DNA of 64,000 nucleotides, taken from assembly GCF_043641665.1 (NCBI RefSeq), contig NC_092181.1, positions 3,663,421 through 3,727,420 on the forward strand, written 5' to 3'. The DNA is from Enoplosus armatus. Its lineage: Eukaryota > Chordata > Actinopteri > Centrarchiformes > Enoplosidae. The notes beneath the pieces are model-generated. The model was not told where the DNA came from. It was given only the letters and a program-made list of their open reading frames with translations, and did no database searches. Below, one piece after another: positions 48,986-64,000 of the stretch. A program made the translations under genes and the position numbers. Each line of letters begins with the position of its first letter. Within the stretch, counting starts at the first letter, position 1.

Positions 48986-50519
48986 AAGAAAACATATGCA
49001 TGATTAAACATTAAACTACCTAAATGGAAATGATGTAGTTACTACTGGCTACACTTCAGGAATATCTAAATGATCCACTTCACCGTAGTTATCATATCTT
49101 CCTCTCGTTATTATCAAACTCCAATACCAGGTCATCTCTTGTCCTTGCTCCAGCACAGCGCAGCCCACTGCAGAAGCCATGTAAGTAAGACGGACCAACA
49201 TCATATCCTCTTCCATCACTGTGAGGTTTCTTCTCCCTCTTGTCTTCCCTCCCTGCCTGCCAGCCTCTACCAGTCTTTCAGTCCTGCCTGCTCTCCAGGC
49301 TCACAGGCCCAGCCAGTCATGATGAATGTGGAACAGGGCCCGGCCCGGGCTCCTGCCATTACCCCGTGACAATTTATTACCCTTTATCTGTAGGCACAAT
49401 TAACCCAGGCCCAGGAAATAGGGACTTATCAGTCCTTCATTACCAGGACCTGCCCATGTCCCCATCCCTCCCTGTCACCTGAAGCACACACACACTCACA
49501 ACTCAGTCTGTGTGGGCTTTCAGTTTCTCTTTTTGTATATGGCTCGCTGTTTCTCTCACCATCTCCATTACACCCATAGACTCTCTCTCTCACGCACACA
49601 CAACACACACACACTTGTAATCTCTGCCCTTTTCACATGTCCTTTTGTTCTCTGTGACACACTCTCTCTGACTTTCTTAGAGATTGTATTTTTAAACAAA
49701 GATGATGAACACCCAGAGTGACATTACAGAGCAGTAAGTGTTCTGATCTGTGTTTTTATGATCTGTTACATTTACACACAATTGGCCTAAAATAGAAAAG
49801 AAAAAAGAAAACGTCCTCATTGTGGACAGATTTCTTTGGAATTGCTTTCTACTGAAGAAATAGTTCCTGTGAAACTCACTGATGATGTGTGATGGGGAGT
49901 ATGCAGAGTAATGGAGACAATGTTTCTGAAAACAGATGTTGCCATGAATTTCTTTCAGTGCTGTGAGCACAAGAAACTAAATTCATCTCAGTTGGACTGA
50001 GTATTGGGGTGGAGGCAGAAATCTCAAAGCCTGGCCAAATGAAACCCAAGATATTTGAATGGCAGGATATCACGAGAGGTAAGTGGGACAAATATATATA
50101 TATATTTTCTACTCTTCTTCTTTTTGTCCAACAACACATCTTTTTCACAGCTGTCGAGCTGATGAATTGTCACAAAAAATAATAGCGTTGACTGAGTTTG
50201 TTGATATTGATAAGGTGATTATATTTTGGGGATGATGGTATTTTCTGAGGAAGTTTTACAGACAATACATTTTTGAGAAGCAAACAATACTAATTTGGAT
50301 ATGACTACATTATTGACTTTACAGATAAAACAGCTGAATTATGGCCTTAAAAGCCCACATTTTAAAATGGCTATAATCCATATTTATACAATAATGTATC
50401 AAATTGACAATGTGAGAACAATGTGACCTACAGAGAGATATCACCTGAGTTTGCAGCTCCCCTCTGCTTTATGAAGCTTTATAACACATATACAACTTCA
50501 TTGCATTGTTTTCGGACAC
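48986..50519. other. Intergenic sequence, no gene recognised
   Basis: About 49290-49460 is GC-rich and non-repetitive, without a supportable reading frame. A short (TA)n lies at about 50093-50106. CA-rich short runs occur near 49490-49610. Confidence 0.6.
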
Positions 50520-51375
50520 AGCTGTTTTTTGTGAAAAAGCTCTAAAGCTATTACTGGACACTACCTGCTCAGCAACTTTTTGCTAACAAGTTCGCCATGT
50601 CAACTTAAGAGACGATATATCAATAATGTGTTGACTTGTTTCCACTGCCCCCAAGAGACTGTGTGGTTTTGGATCAGATTTGACTGACAGTGGCTTCAAC
50701 TGTAATCCATGGATATATCAAGAGAGCTGGATATGACGACACTCAAACTTGCTGTGGAACTAAAAGAAATCCCGAGGCCCAAAAAGGATTTTCCCCATAT
50801 ACCACTGTTATAAAAGAGACGTCTGTACAGTACAGTACATCTCAGGAGGTTAAGGTCAATTATTAGTCTTTCTATTATAATTTTTTAAAACTGGGAGTTT
50901 TTTTTGTTTTCAAAACTTTCCCAGAGCCTAGAAAATTCTTATTTGCATGACATCATCCCAATGTAATGTCTATGGCCTGAGCGGAAATGCACAGGTGGAG
51001 CCAGCGGGAGAAACACTATTACACATACGCAAAACTTTCTTAGCTAAATCACTGGGCAAGTAATTTTTATTTACATGAATGGGCACCATCTTGGAGTCCG
51101 GTATCCAGTTCTTATAATGCATCCATGCTATGATCACATTTTGATTCAAATATCACTGAAACCTGATTGGTGTAGGGAAGTGTGTGATGAATCATTTTTT
51201 TCCAACTGAGCCCCGCCCCCTCCAAACCAGTGAAAAGAGCACAAAAAAAACCCCACTGAAATCTCATATAAAATAACCCAAACTGTTCCAACTTTGGCAG
51301 AGCATGTTGTGTTATGGGCTCCATCGCTCATAGTAAGAAGCTGATTGAGAAACAGGGCCTTTAAGATGAGAAAAC
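50520..51375 (+). repeat. Composite of dispersed repeats (related to 2360-2600 and 4490-4800)
   Basis: In order: ttgctaacaagttcgccatg (shared with 4701), atcagatttgactgacagtg (shared with 2375), ttttccccatataccactgt and gagacgtctgtac (shared with 4572), accatcttggagtccggtat, then ccaactgagccccgccccct to agtaagaagctgattgag (shared with 2435-2560). Pieces that are apart in intron 3 sit together here, so this copy may show the fuller element or nested insertions. Confidence 0.6.
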
Positions 51376-51959
51376 ATGACATTAAGATCCATCACAATGT
51401 CATAATAACCAGAATCCAAAATGTATATTATACATATTTTGCCCTTGGCTTTACAGGTACATTGCAGTAACACAATCTGTGGGAGTCCCTTTGTATGAAT
51501 GCCAGAACTAATCTGTCCACATTATCCATGCATGTCAAGGGGATATCCTCCTAGTGTGCATCCAGACATCAGACAATAGCCTACTATGTACACCATAGAC
51601 CATGTTGCCATTCAGCTTATTCAAAGCTGATCAGTGCCAGCCTATGAGCAATTGCCACTGGCACCCACGACTGGCGACTGCTGACATTTTAGGCTGCACT
51701 GCTCTGCTGCAAAATGGAGGGATGTTATAAAAGCTGTAGTCAATCAGGTCCGAGGTGAGCCAGCTCTCCTGCAGTCAGCTCCCCGACCAGGCTCCTCGGG
51801 AAGCACCCGGTCTCTGCAGACACATATACCGCTGCTTGTAAGCATTATGTAAGAGTATGAAGTTGACTAATGAATGCGAGCCCTGTCCAGTTTGCCAGGA
51901 GCAGGAGGATGATGACAGCCAGGCTTGACGATACGGATATTTAGGAGAGCTGTTATGTA

Positions 51960-51984
51960 TTGTGTGTGTGTGTGTGTGTGTGTG
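51960..51984 (+). repeat. (TG)n microsatellite
   Basis: About 12 TG units. Confidence 0.95.
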
Positions 51985-53319
51985 CGGGTGTGAGTTTGGG
52001 AGGTGTTCTTCATTTGTAGCCTTACGAGCTTATAAAGTGAACAAAACTAAATTCATACGTTACAAAAAGCAGATATGAGGGATGATTTATAGAATGCATC
52101 TGCCCTTTGCTCTCTGACGCTTTCGCTCTTTCGACAGCAGCCAAGAATGTCTCCTTATCCGACTGGAAATCTCCGACGGCTCTCAGCCTGTACATGTCGA
52201 CGTACATTAGAGCCGTATACAGTATCTAAATCTGGTACGACAATGATAACTTTCCCCCGTTTAAGCTGGTGGGGAGCTGATTGAAAAGCCGGGGTCCGTG
52301 TGGGAGCTGACTCTGGAGACGCTGAGTCGCTGGAAGCAAAGAAGAATCAGAAAAGCCAAGACTCCTGCTCCTAACTGATAACAACATAAACAAATAGTCC
52401 CCGTTATACACCCCTCTTGCCTTCCGCACTGCATCATATGTTTGACTGTATGTGCTTGTGCAAAATGAGCACCATATTTCAAATGTTGAACAGAGCCTGC
52501 ACATGCTAAAACGTATCCACCTGTAGCCTCAAATTGACCGGATTCGCTGCCTTGAAGGAATCTCCTCAGTAAAAACGGTATTACAGAGTTTACCTCCTCC
52601 CCTTGTCGTCTCTTCTCTGTAGGCTGCAGACAGAGACAGACAAGGATCTAATAGAGCAGGCAGTCAGTCAATTTGCGGATGAATTCAGCAAGGAACACAT
52701 TCAGCCCCTGAAAGGACCTGGAGCCGCAGCTTGTTATTTTAACAGAGATGTTTCCTCAAAGGCGCAGTTTGCAAGATGTACGTTCAGAAAAATACCTCAA
52801 ATGTCATCGTGAAATGAGCGGGATCAACGCATGAAACTCCTCAGTGAAAACAGCCTTCATAATGGAACACTATTCCCATCTACAGAGCCTTGAAAATCTG
52901 GTGTCTTGACAAACACACAAAAAAGAGGATCTTAAAGCTCATAACTCCTTCTCCCAGAGGCACGCCACTAAAACTGCAACAGCTTGTGTGTTACTCGGTA
53001 GTCTTGCCAGACGAAGAGAAGGTAGCAGGCATCAAGGCATGCTGGAGGCAACATGCCCAAACAAACGTCCACTGGCAGACTGCGCCTTCTTTACAACTTG
53101 CAAACTGCATCTTTAAGCAAAGATTAGCTTAAGGATTACAGGGCTGGATGCTTTTAGCTCCTTGAGAGTGCTCGATCTCGTTCCTCAGAGAGTTATCCTC
53201 CCTCCCCTTTCACTCATCCTTTACACTCATTAAGCAGAATGGAGACGTGTGATAGAGTGGGAAGGGAGAGGGGGAGAAAGACAGAGGGAGAGGGTGAAAG
53301 AGAGCAGAATTAGATTCTC

Positions 53320-53415
53320 TGACACCCCGCTAATTGAGCGATCTCCTTTGTGCCCGGCCCAGCCTGCCAAGTTTTAATTAGCAACTAATCAAATCAATAT
53401 GGAGGCTGCCAAGCG
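53320..53415. promoter_or_regulatory. Candidate conserved non-coding block with homeodomain-type motifs
   Basis: cgctaattgagcgatctcct and gttttaattagcaactaatc lie within 60 bases. TAATTA/TAATTG cores are typical of homeodomain sites, and the block is not repetitive and not coding. Conservation itself cannot be seen from one sequence. Confidence 0.25.
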
Positions 53416-53827
53416 AAGAGGAAGCTACCTAGATCGTGGGATGGCTGCCTGGATCACAGCTGCCTCTGACCTTTGAACCTGGAGGTAGTTTTTCCAAGGC
53501 TGTAAATGATGAGGGCCAGTGGCACTGATGTCCCGGCAGATCTCTTTTTGAGAGAGGGATGGAGCGATTCTGAGCCGGGGCGAGGTAATGATATCTGGCT
53601 TTACTCGGCTGCTTCAACATTAAGATAATTGAACAGGAGGATAAAACCTGGGAGCTGATGCTCAAAATGAAGTGTTGTCTTTTAAAATGGCCATTTGCAT
53701 GAGAGGGGAAGCGATAGCAGAAGTGTCCACCTTGTAACTATTGCATGCCAGCATAAATACCAAGGGCATTTTTATATGAATGGGACATCAAAGAGGAGGG
53801 TGTAAGGATGCACATCTGCTCTGCGTG

Positions 53828-53853
53828 CACACACACACACACACACACACACA
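53828..53853 (+). repeat. (CA)n microsatellite
   Basis: About 13 CA units. Confidence 0.95.
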
Positions 53854-54545
53854 ATACATTTTGCACAAATTGTTGACATGTGCCTACACATACACCCACC
53901 TTCCAAACCCCATCAGACACACCAACACTTCAACAAACCCTTGAAAAAGTGTTAATTACAGAAACGTGGTGCGACGTGTTGTGCCATCTTCGGAGACATC
54001 CACATGAGTTGGAGACGGGAGGCAGAGCCACTTCTGCTCTCTCATCTGCCTCAGGAAGCTGTCAGCACATCCTGACCTCCCCTGGAGGCGTCCAGCTGGG
54101 ACTGACGTCTTCTAGAGCCCGGGGGCCCACTGGCTCCTACAGCTGCCACCTCTCTCTCCCTGTCGAACACACACAAATACATAAACACTCGCACGCACTT
54201 ACGTAAAAAACACATAAAAGAACAAACATTCACATGTGCCCCAGAATACTAACATCCTTCCAGTTGCAGTTGCTAATGTGCGCATACGTGCACACATCTA
54301 GTCACATGGGCCCTCAGACCATTAGTGTTCTTCACTCCCATCAAACACAAAGTCAAAGCATTCACCGGCTTTACTGGCCCGCGACATTTATGTGTTTCTT
54401 TTGCCCGCAAAGACAGGATGATGTAATTGGGAAGTGATGTCATGACAAGTCTTTGGTGTTGAGAGGGCAATGACAGCAGCGCAGAGGCCAAATAACACAA
54501 GCCCCCTAACTGAAAAGTCTCACCACAAATAGACTCGGCAGCAGT

Positions 54546-54725
54546 GCTCCGTCTGGCTGAGTGGTTAGTGGTTAGAGTCAGTTAATATGAGGTTCAATTC
54601 CTGTGTATCCATCAACTGCCAGTCTATAGTCAAAGTGTCCTTGAACACCAAACGCAAGCTCACTGCAAGTTACTCTGAATAAAAGCATCAACACATTTCA
54701 CAATAAATGTTACTAAATACAGCAA
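54546..54725 (+). mobile_element. tRNA-derived SINE, plus strand
   Basis: An A-box-like tggctgagtgg (54554-54564) and a B-box-like ggttcaattcc (54591-54601) are spaced as in a tRNA promoter. A fish SINE body follows (gtccttgaacaccaaacgca) and then the 3' end gaataaaagcatcaac, close to the usual gataaaagcgtctgctaaat. The copy is diverged. Confidence 0.75.
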
Positions 54726-55900
54726 ATGCCAAAACAGCAACAAGTGTACTCACAGCAGATTGTTCTGAAGCAAAGATGAGTCAACGTGGTAAAGTAAAGG
54801 CGGGAGTTTTCCTATCTTTGCCTTTGGAGATAAGATTGTAAGGATTTTATTCTGTTATGGCCCCAGAATCCCCAGATTGCTTTGAGGGATGTTGGAACTA
54901 TTAACATATTTAGTAAAAAATTCTTGGCTTTCACAAGGCTCTGTTTTATTTTGATAGGTATTTTCATAATCTTTGTAAACGAAATGCTTATGTTCGGGGG
55001 GCATAATAGAACAAAGGTTTTATTTTAGAGAGAGAGAGAGAGAATACACAGCCTTAAAGAGGATGATTCACCACCTGCGAATAATAAACTGACTCGGATA
55101 TTGGCAGATGGGAGCCTGCAGCGGTAACTGCACAGAAAATGTCCATCAAGTATATGATGCAAATAGAAGCTGAGGATTTGCAGGAGGTGTAAGGCCCAAC
55201 TTTCCAACACCTCATCCAGATTTGTTTTAAAAAGCAAAAACAATGCAATAATCCTCTAGTAAAGTTTGATGAGTGTCGATAATATTTGATGATGTGATGA
55301 AACGCTGAGTTGAGATGCGTTGCCATGCTATACGATATTGTACAATGGGTACGATTTGATTCATCATTTGTTCGCATGCACGAAACCACCTGTGTTAACA
55401 CTTTGTCTGACAAATACTTCTTGTGGCTGTGCGAATTACAACCGTTGTCTGCGAGGAGCTGAGGTGGAAATGGTTTGATGTAGTTCCAACGCTGCAAAAT
55501 CTTTTAGGGAGGAGGTCAGGGTGGACGTTGACACGGGAGATCAGTATTCGCATCCCATCTACCACCAACCCTAATGACATGCTAGCAATCAGTCAATCCA
55601 CCACTTTGGTCCAGACTGAATTATATCAACAACTTTTAGAATCACCATGACATTTGGTACAAACATTTTATGTTGCCCACAATATGAACTTTAACATATT
55701 GGTGAACAGAGAGACAAAGTCTTGGAAAGCTTGTCTGGCACCATCATCGGGTCAAAGAGGAACAGGAAGTCTGCACTTTCATAACTCTGACGCATTTATT
55801 CCAACTAATGAAGATCAACATTTTGATCAACTGCCTTCTTCAGTTTGAAGAAAATTATACTAAAATTAGCATTTAGCTCCGAGCACAACTGAGCCCAACA
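54726..55900. other. Intergenic sequence, no gene recognised
   Basis: A short (AG)n lies at about 55028-55042. The minus-strand open frame 55054-55497 has no recognisable family. About 55550-55860 may be a repeat (accatgacatttggtacaaa, tgaagatcaacattttgatc), but I could not confirm it. Confidence 0.5.
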
Positions 55901-56295
55901 GCCTCTAGAGCCGCGGGTATGACTCAAAGCTGTATTCAAAAACGCTTACTTCATACAACAGACGAACGCAGTATGTAGTACATGATGCATACTTCTTTTT
56001 ATAGTAGTATGTAGTATGAAACTGTCAAAATTTCTTGTTTTATTATGCAGTATGCTAGGCCAGGCTTAGTCTGCTTTGGAAAGCCTAAGTAAACGATAGC
56101 GCGGCTAATGCTAAAGCGCTTTGCATTGTGGGACACAGTAGGCGAGGTAAACTGGTCCGATACATACTAGAGATTTTGTCCAAATCAGTACAACATCCGG
56201 GTATTTTTGGCATACTGCAGAATTTGCTTTTGTTTGCATACTACAGGCAACATTTTGACCAAATCAGTGAGTATAGTCGGCAGTTTTGATTACTC
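55900..56295 (+). mobile_element. Non-autonomous transposon-like repeat rich in catact/gtatgt
   Basis: attcaaaaacgcttacttca, gcagtatgtagtacatgatg, tatagtagtatgtagtatga, gcatactgcagaatttgc and gtttgcatactacaggcaac resemble the self-complementary ends of a common percomorph MITE family. The two ends are partly complementary (agtatgtagta versus gcatacta). Exact borders are not resolved. Confidence 0.5.
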
Positions 56296-56639
56296 TAACC
56301 AACCAGGGGCAGATCACAAACCAGCCATATAAGTCATGTTTGAAATGGTGGTTTTGGAAAGCACTTCCAAATGAATGTCCTGTTGATGGGGCATTAGGTT
56401 TTTTTAAAAGCCAGTGACAGCAACCAACCTATTCTGTTGTTTAGTTTGGAGTACTTGTTGGGTCCAGTAAAATGTTACGTGATGTGATATTATGAGCGTG
56501 CCTTAAGTAACATTGCATACTCTTACTCTTTATTTATTTAAGCCTAAACAGTAATCACCTCTTACGCTGTGATTTACTGCGGGGCGTACTGTACATCATC
56601 CACATAATAGGCCAAACTGCACAGTAATGCTCAAGGTGA

Positions 56640-56780
56640 TCTATAGCGGACAAATGAGAGGCCTAATTAATAACGGCAGCTTCTCGCTGGCACCTCTTGG
56701 CCTCCCTGTTATTATATGTACATTAGCAGCTTGTGTTCATTGCCTGCTAATTAACCATTGCTTAACATGCAGTGAGGGGA
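56640..56780. promoter_or_regulatory. Candidate conserved non-coding block before the CAG repeat
   Basis: gcctaattaataacggcagc and gcctgctaattaaccattgc carry TAATTA cores about 95 bases apart in sequence that is neither repeat nor obviously coding. Inference only. Confidence 0.25.
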
Positions 56781-56832
56781 GCGGGACGATGGCTGCTGCG
56801 TCGTTTACCTGGATGACCCGGGCATCGTCTCC

Positions 56833-56833
<1 letters not shown>

Positions 56834-56866
<33 letters not shown>
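56834..56866 (+). repeat. (CAG)11 trinucleotide repeat
   Basis: Eleven uninterrupted CAG units. They fall in frame in a small open frame starting at an ATG with good Kozak context at 56789 (stop at 56899), where they would read polyglutamine. Confidence 0.97.
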
Positions 56867-56868
<2 letters not shown>

Positions 56869-56899
56869 CCTGCAGCTGCAGCGGTGGGATCCCCAGTGA

Positions 56900-59800
56900 G
56901 CCACCTAAGATGGGACCCAGAGGAGCACGATGCCCTTGAGGACAGCCGGGGACTGCAGGGCAGAATGGATGGCTGCATTCACAGCCATAAATTCACTGCT
57001 TCCTAACTATCTCATTCATCATATGCACACCAGACTCCTCCGCACCGTGAACACACCAACACACACATCCCAGCCACTACTCCTACCTCCCTGGTTTGTC
57101 CCAGTAAATAAGGCATACAGACAGAGATAGGGCAGAGAGTGAAAAACATGAGATAAGTGTATCAGTGAATTGGCCATATGACAATGCACAGCCCTCTATT
57201 TCACCTTGGAATGAGTGAATTCCCTCATATTGGGGGAGACAACAGCCCCCCTTCCCCCCTTTCTCTCTACAAAAGATACATTTTCATATCTTCTTCTCAG
57301 CTGGTCACCATTTATTCCAGAATTTCCTCGGGTCTTTGTAGATACAGCATCTGTCAGAGCTGTGTTGGGTGGTGGAATAAATCACACGGCTGGAAGTAGA
57401 AGTGCAATGCACAATATCATCACAATATCATGCAACACCAGCACGGTAACATACACAAGATGTGTTTTGGTACAAGACGCAGCGGCGCCTGAGACTGTGT
57501 TCCCTATAAACTGGAATCACTTTTATGGTGTTGTTTACACCGATGCAAAAGGTATTGTCTGCTTTTGATTGGGGTGTCTGATTCTGCTTTTCTTTCCCTG
57601 TAAATCCAGATTTATTGCGACAAAAGACAGCGCTGATTAAAGTTCAAATAATTCCTCTCCTTTCATCACATTTTTAGTTTAAAAAGAAAAACTGTGCTGA
57701 GCTCTGTATTGTTTCCTGAAAACAGCTCTTGTAAAGATCCGTCAAGGAGTCAGATTTAATATCCAGCAGACTTTGTTTCCACATTTAAAGCATATTCAAT
57801 GTATAAATTTATAAGCCAAAAATGGCCTCAATTCACTTCTGCAAATCCACTTTCACTTTTCTAATCGTCTTTGTTTTTTCTCCTTCATTTCGCTGTGACC
57901 CACTAAGTGGTTTATGGCAGCAGAAGACAATGTAGAGCCGAGTAAAAAGAAATTTCTCTCTTTTGACTGAATCCACGTTTCATACTTTCACTGCTATTCC
58001 AATATTAATTCTGTTATCTCTGAATCAATCATAATTAGTCTTGCTGCCTGTCGACCAGCCTGGCCTGAATGCAGTATGAGGACCAGGACCGGAGGAGGAA
58101 CACTGAAGATGAGATGTATTTCTACTGCCCTCAAGTGTTCGGCAGATGGAAAATAGAGCTACTGGTGCTGACACCATCAATTACCCACAGTACAGCTGGA
58201 CAAGGGGGCTCTATGAAAACTGATGCCATGATAGCAAGCAGCTAATAAGTTTCCAGACTCAAATGGTCAGTCTCTCGGCTCTCCGTGGTAATGGATGTGA
58301 TGTTTGCGCAAGGACCTCTGTGTCAACTGTAAAATGCTTTCTTCCTGCCAGGAATTTGCAGCAGTGGATTGCTTTGCTCAAGCTCCATCACCATCACACT
58401 GGGAAAGAACACAGAGAGACCAAATCATTTCACAGGGCTCTCATTTCTCAGCCCAAGTCGAAAAAAAGAGAATTACTTGAGGCAATGGAGATTTTGTCTA
58501 CAGGAATGAGAGGTTAGCAAGTAGAACAAAAATCAATGTGGCTAGAGCAGCACTATTTCAACACTGGAGAGGCACGGAACAAAATATCTCCCATTTACTC
58601 CACGCTGAGAAACTAAACTGGAACTTTTGCTGTTGAAAGTTTGACTTTTTTTTTACTACAATAATAAGAAAAAAACACTTAAATTCAGTAAATCAGTAAT
58701 TAATTCACTCTGCAGTGCAATAGCAACATAATCACTGTTGCACGTATTTCTACATACCAGTTGTATGCAAGAGTTGTTTCAACAGCCAATGACTATATTT
58801 CAATGCGTAGTTCAAACCTGCTTCTCATTGGAAATATAGCCATTCAAAAGTTGTTGAATCCATTTTTTCAGTTCCTCCTGACCTGCAAATTGCCTAATTT
58901 GATGATTTGCTTATTGGGAATTCTGTTATCATCTATTCTATTGGGTTGTTGGAATAAGTTTCAAAGGTGGATATCTCAGAAAATAGTGCCAAGTAAATTG
59001 AAATTAATTGGTAGGCAACATACCACAGGGTTAAGCTGGAAAATTTTTGTGATTTGGGCGAACTTTCCCGTCATTTTTGTCTTGTTCTACCAGCAAGTGA
59101 AATGATTCAACCATCTTTATTTTACTTTCTTTCTTACATTCTGTGCTGAAGAAAATATTAAACACATATGCATGTCATGTTTTCATAAGTACAATGTTTT
59201 CAGTCTCAATACATTCAACAAAGCCCCACGAAGACACAACCAAGTTGCTCTCTCGCTCCCTCTGCCTCTGGCTCTCTCTACCAAAGCGGGCCAAACAGCA
59301 GACTTTTTGTTTGGGTATTAATGTATTCTATTTGTTTTGAGAGCTGCACGTCTCCTCTTCTCCTCCACAGCGGTGCCTTAAAGCCTTCAGGGACATCTCA
59401 GGGATCCAGCTGACATATGGTGAAGACTGGAGGAACATGTTGAGGGCTGCCAGGCTGTGGACCCCGATCCCCAGATGTTCGGTGGCGTATTGTCTTCAAA
59501 TAGACTCTGTCACTGCGGCTGACAACACTGAGAGGTTCGGAGGAGTGAGGCTCTTCAGAATGCGTTTTGAACTTCTGCGTGTTGTCCTCCTCAAGCCATT
59601 TTCAGTTTGAAAGAGCCTCGGGAGTTCAGTCTCTACTCGCTGCTCCAGAGGTGCTCTCAGTGCTTCTTATAGCCATGCTACTTATCACGCAGAGCTAAAA
59701 CGGGTTTGAAGTGTGTTCATACTGCAATAACTACACCTAATATAGGCTAATAAATAATGGAATAACAGCAGAATGCAGGCATGGTTTCATGAATGCTTTA

Positions 59801-60690
59801 GTTATAACAAGCTGCTGTTCCACTAGCTTCTCTAACCCAACAATGAAACATGTTCCTGGGGTTTACGTTCCGTATTCTAAGACAAACACTACAGCACTTG
59901 TTGTCAGAAGTTGAATCCTTGGTTAAACAAGAATTCATCTGCTAGAATACAAAAACAAAACACATTTCCCATTAAATACTTCCGTCATCGTAACTTGGTT
60001 TCTCCCTAATCCACGATATCCACCAGTGACCTCTTCTAAAATTGCTTTCCCAATTTTTCACCTGTAATCTCTGAGGTCCTGTGTCCTCTATACTTTTTAT
60101 ATGTTGGAATTTGGGTCTTAGCAACCTTTCAGGAGTAACATTTTACAGTAAATAGGCAACAACAAATAGTAACACATGGTGGGTGTTTCACAGCCTGATT
60201 ACAGCATTTTTAGACTCTAGCTTATTTAAATTTGACTACTTTTATGTCCCGTTAGTTTCTTGGGACTCATGACCTCAGTTTTGCTGGCTACGGCCCTGAC
60301 AACGCCTGAAGTAGCCACGGACACTCGCTTCATTATGTGGAGCTGGTGACATTTTACACGTTGTGGTGTCAGGGTTATGGGAAATGGTGTTCAGAACTTC
60401 TTTTTCAGAACTTCTGGAACTTCTTTGATAATTGCGTGCATTCCTGTTTGGTATTTCAAACTTCTTGTGGCATTTCATTTCATACCTGTATTTTCAGATT
60501 AGTAAGAACATACTAATCTTGATGAGCTGTAAGAAATCACACAATAATGCTTTCTATCACCTTGAAAGGGTATGTAAATGCCACTATCCAAAGCTCACCA
60601 GAAATTAGTTTTTAAAAGCAGATTTCCACAAATTTCTCCCCAGGGGAGCATCTTTCCCCTGGAGTCTGACAGAAAGTGCTCTTTCAGAGA
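56900..60690. other. Intergenic sequence with one exon candidate
   Basis: Apart from the acceptor-led open frame at 59371-59610 (see findings), I recognise no gene. The 57215-57568 and 58761-59105 open frames lack any family resemblance. 57840-58320 is non-repetitive. Confidence 0.5.
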
Positions 60691-60691
60691 T

Positions 60692-60860
60692 TCTTTTTAA
60701 GGCATTTCTGCTTTATTAGAAAGTTCAAAGCGAGGGAAAACGACAGCAGAGATGGGAGAGAGGGGGTGTTAAAGGCTTTCAAGGTTCCTGACAGATTTCA
60801 AACTCACAACATGGTCAGAGCATTTGACCGCACCAGTCGGTGAGTTGCTCTTTGGGAGAA
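60692..60860 (-). mobile_element. tRNA-derived SINE, minus strand
   Basis: On the minus strand, a decayed tRNA-like head (caactcaccgactggtgcgg, then B-box-like gagtttgaaatctg at 60793-60806) leads into a pyrimidine-rich body. It ends ctttctaataaagcagaaat, which matches the usual 3' end of a common percomorph tRNA SINE. Confidence 0.7.

Positions 60861-64000
<3,140 letters not shown>

Larger units (their letters stand above)
51376..54545. other. Intergenic sequence with possible conserved blocks
   Basis: It contains a TG array (51960-51984), a CA array (53828-53853), a candidate splice-acceptor-led open frame (52622-52812, see findings) and a unique-looking AT/TAAT-rich block (53320-53415). 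No gene with a recognised product is present. Confidence 0.6.

Noticed and set aside
54554..54601. Possible functional tRNA gene
   Set aside because: The A and B boxes are present, but the sequence cannot form a full tRNA cloverleaf and continues into a SINE body.
57215..57568. Open frame of 117 codons
   Set aside because: No recognisable family. It overlaps another frame of similar length, which suggests low stop density and not coding.
58761..59105. Open frame of 114 codons with hydrophobic runs
   Set aside because: AT-rich sequence yields Leu, Ile and Phe codons. No family match or supporting signals.

Overview
The window is nuclear DNA from a bony fish, most likely a percomorph teleost. 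It carries one recognisable protein-coding gene on the + strand: xylt1, the xylosyltransferase that starts glycosaminoglycan chains on proteoglycan core proteins. The fish assignment rests on GT-AG introns, many CA/TG microsatellites, several dispersed repeats that I know from percomorph genomes, tRNA-derived SINEs and decayed LINE fragments. The gene is also compact: ten exons in about 33 kb, whereas the mammalian gene is very large.

Layout. Positions 1-734 are the end of an intron. Ten coding exons run from 735 to the stop codon at 33931-33933. Their lengths and phases join into one uninterrupted frame of 853 residues plus stop. By comparison with human XYLT1 (12 exons, 959 residues) these should be exons 3-12. 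The first two exons, which encode the cytosolic tail, the membrane anchor and the first part of the stem, lie upstream of the window. The 3' UTR probably ends just after an AATAAA at 36837, giving about 2.9 kb. The introns hold repeats: LTR-like segments, retrotransposon 3' tails, SINE remnants, non-autonomous transposon fragments and microsatellites.

From about 36.9 kb to 64 kb I recognise no gene. This part holds decayed mobile elements: a LINE reverse-transcriptase C-terminus near 39.3-39.85 kb, a MITE-like element with 34-nt inverted repeats near 41.3-41.6 kb with relatives near 38.5 and 46.5 kb, two tRNA-derived SINEs near 54.6 and 60.8 kb, and several dispersed repeats. It also holds purine-rich tracts, a CAG repeat, and stretches rich in homeodomain-type TAAT motifs that could be conserved regulatory DNA. 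Three short open frames are described as weak exon candidates only.

I do not see a new multi-gene system here. The observations most worth checking are an E-W-D in place of the D-W-D motif of human XYLT1, a fish-specific Gln/His-rich stem, microsatellite and G-quadruplex sequence next to splice sites, and the inverted-repeat element family downstream.
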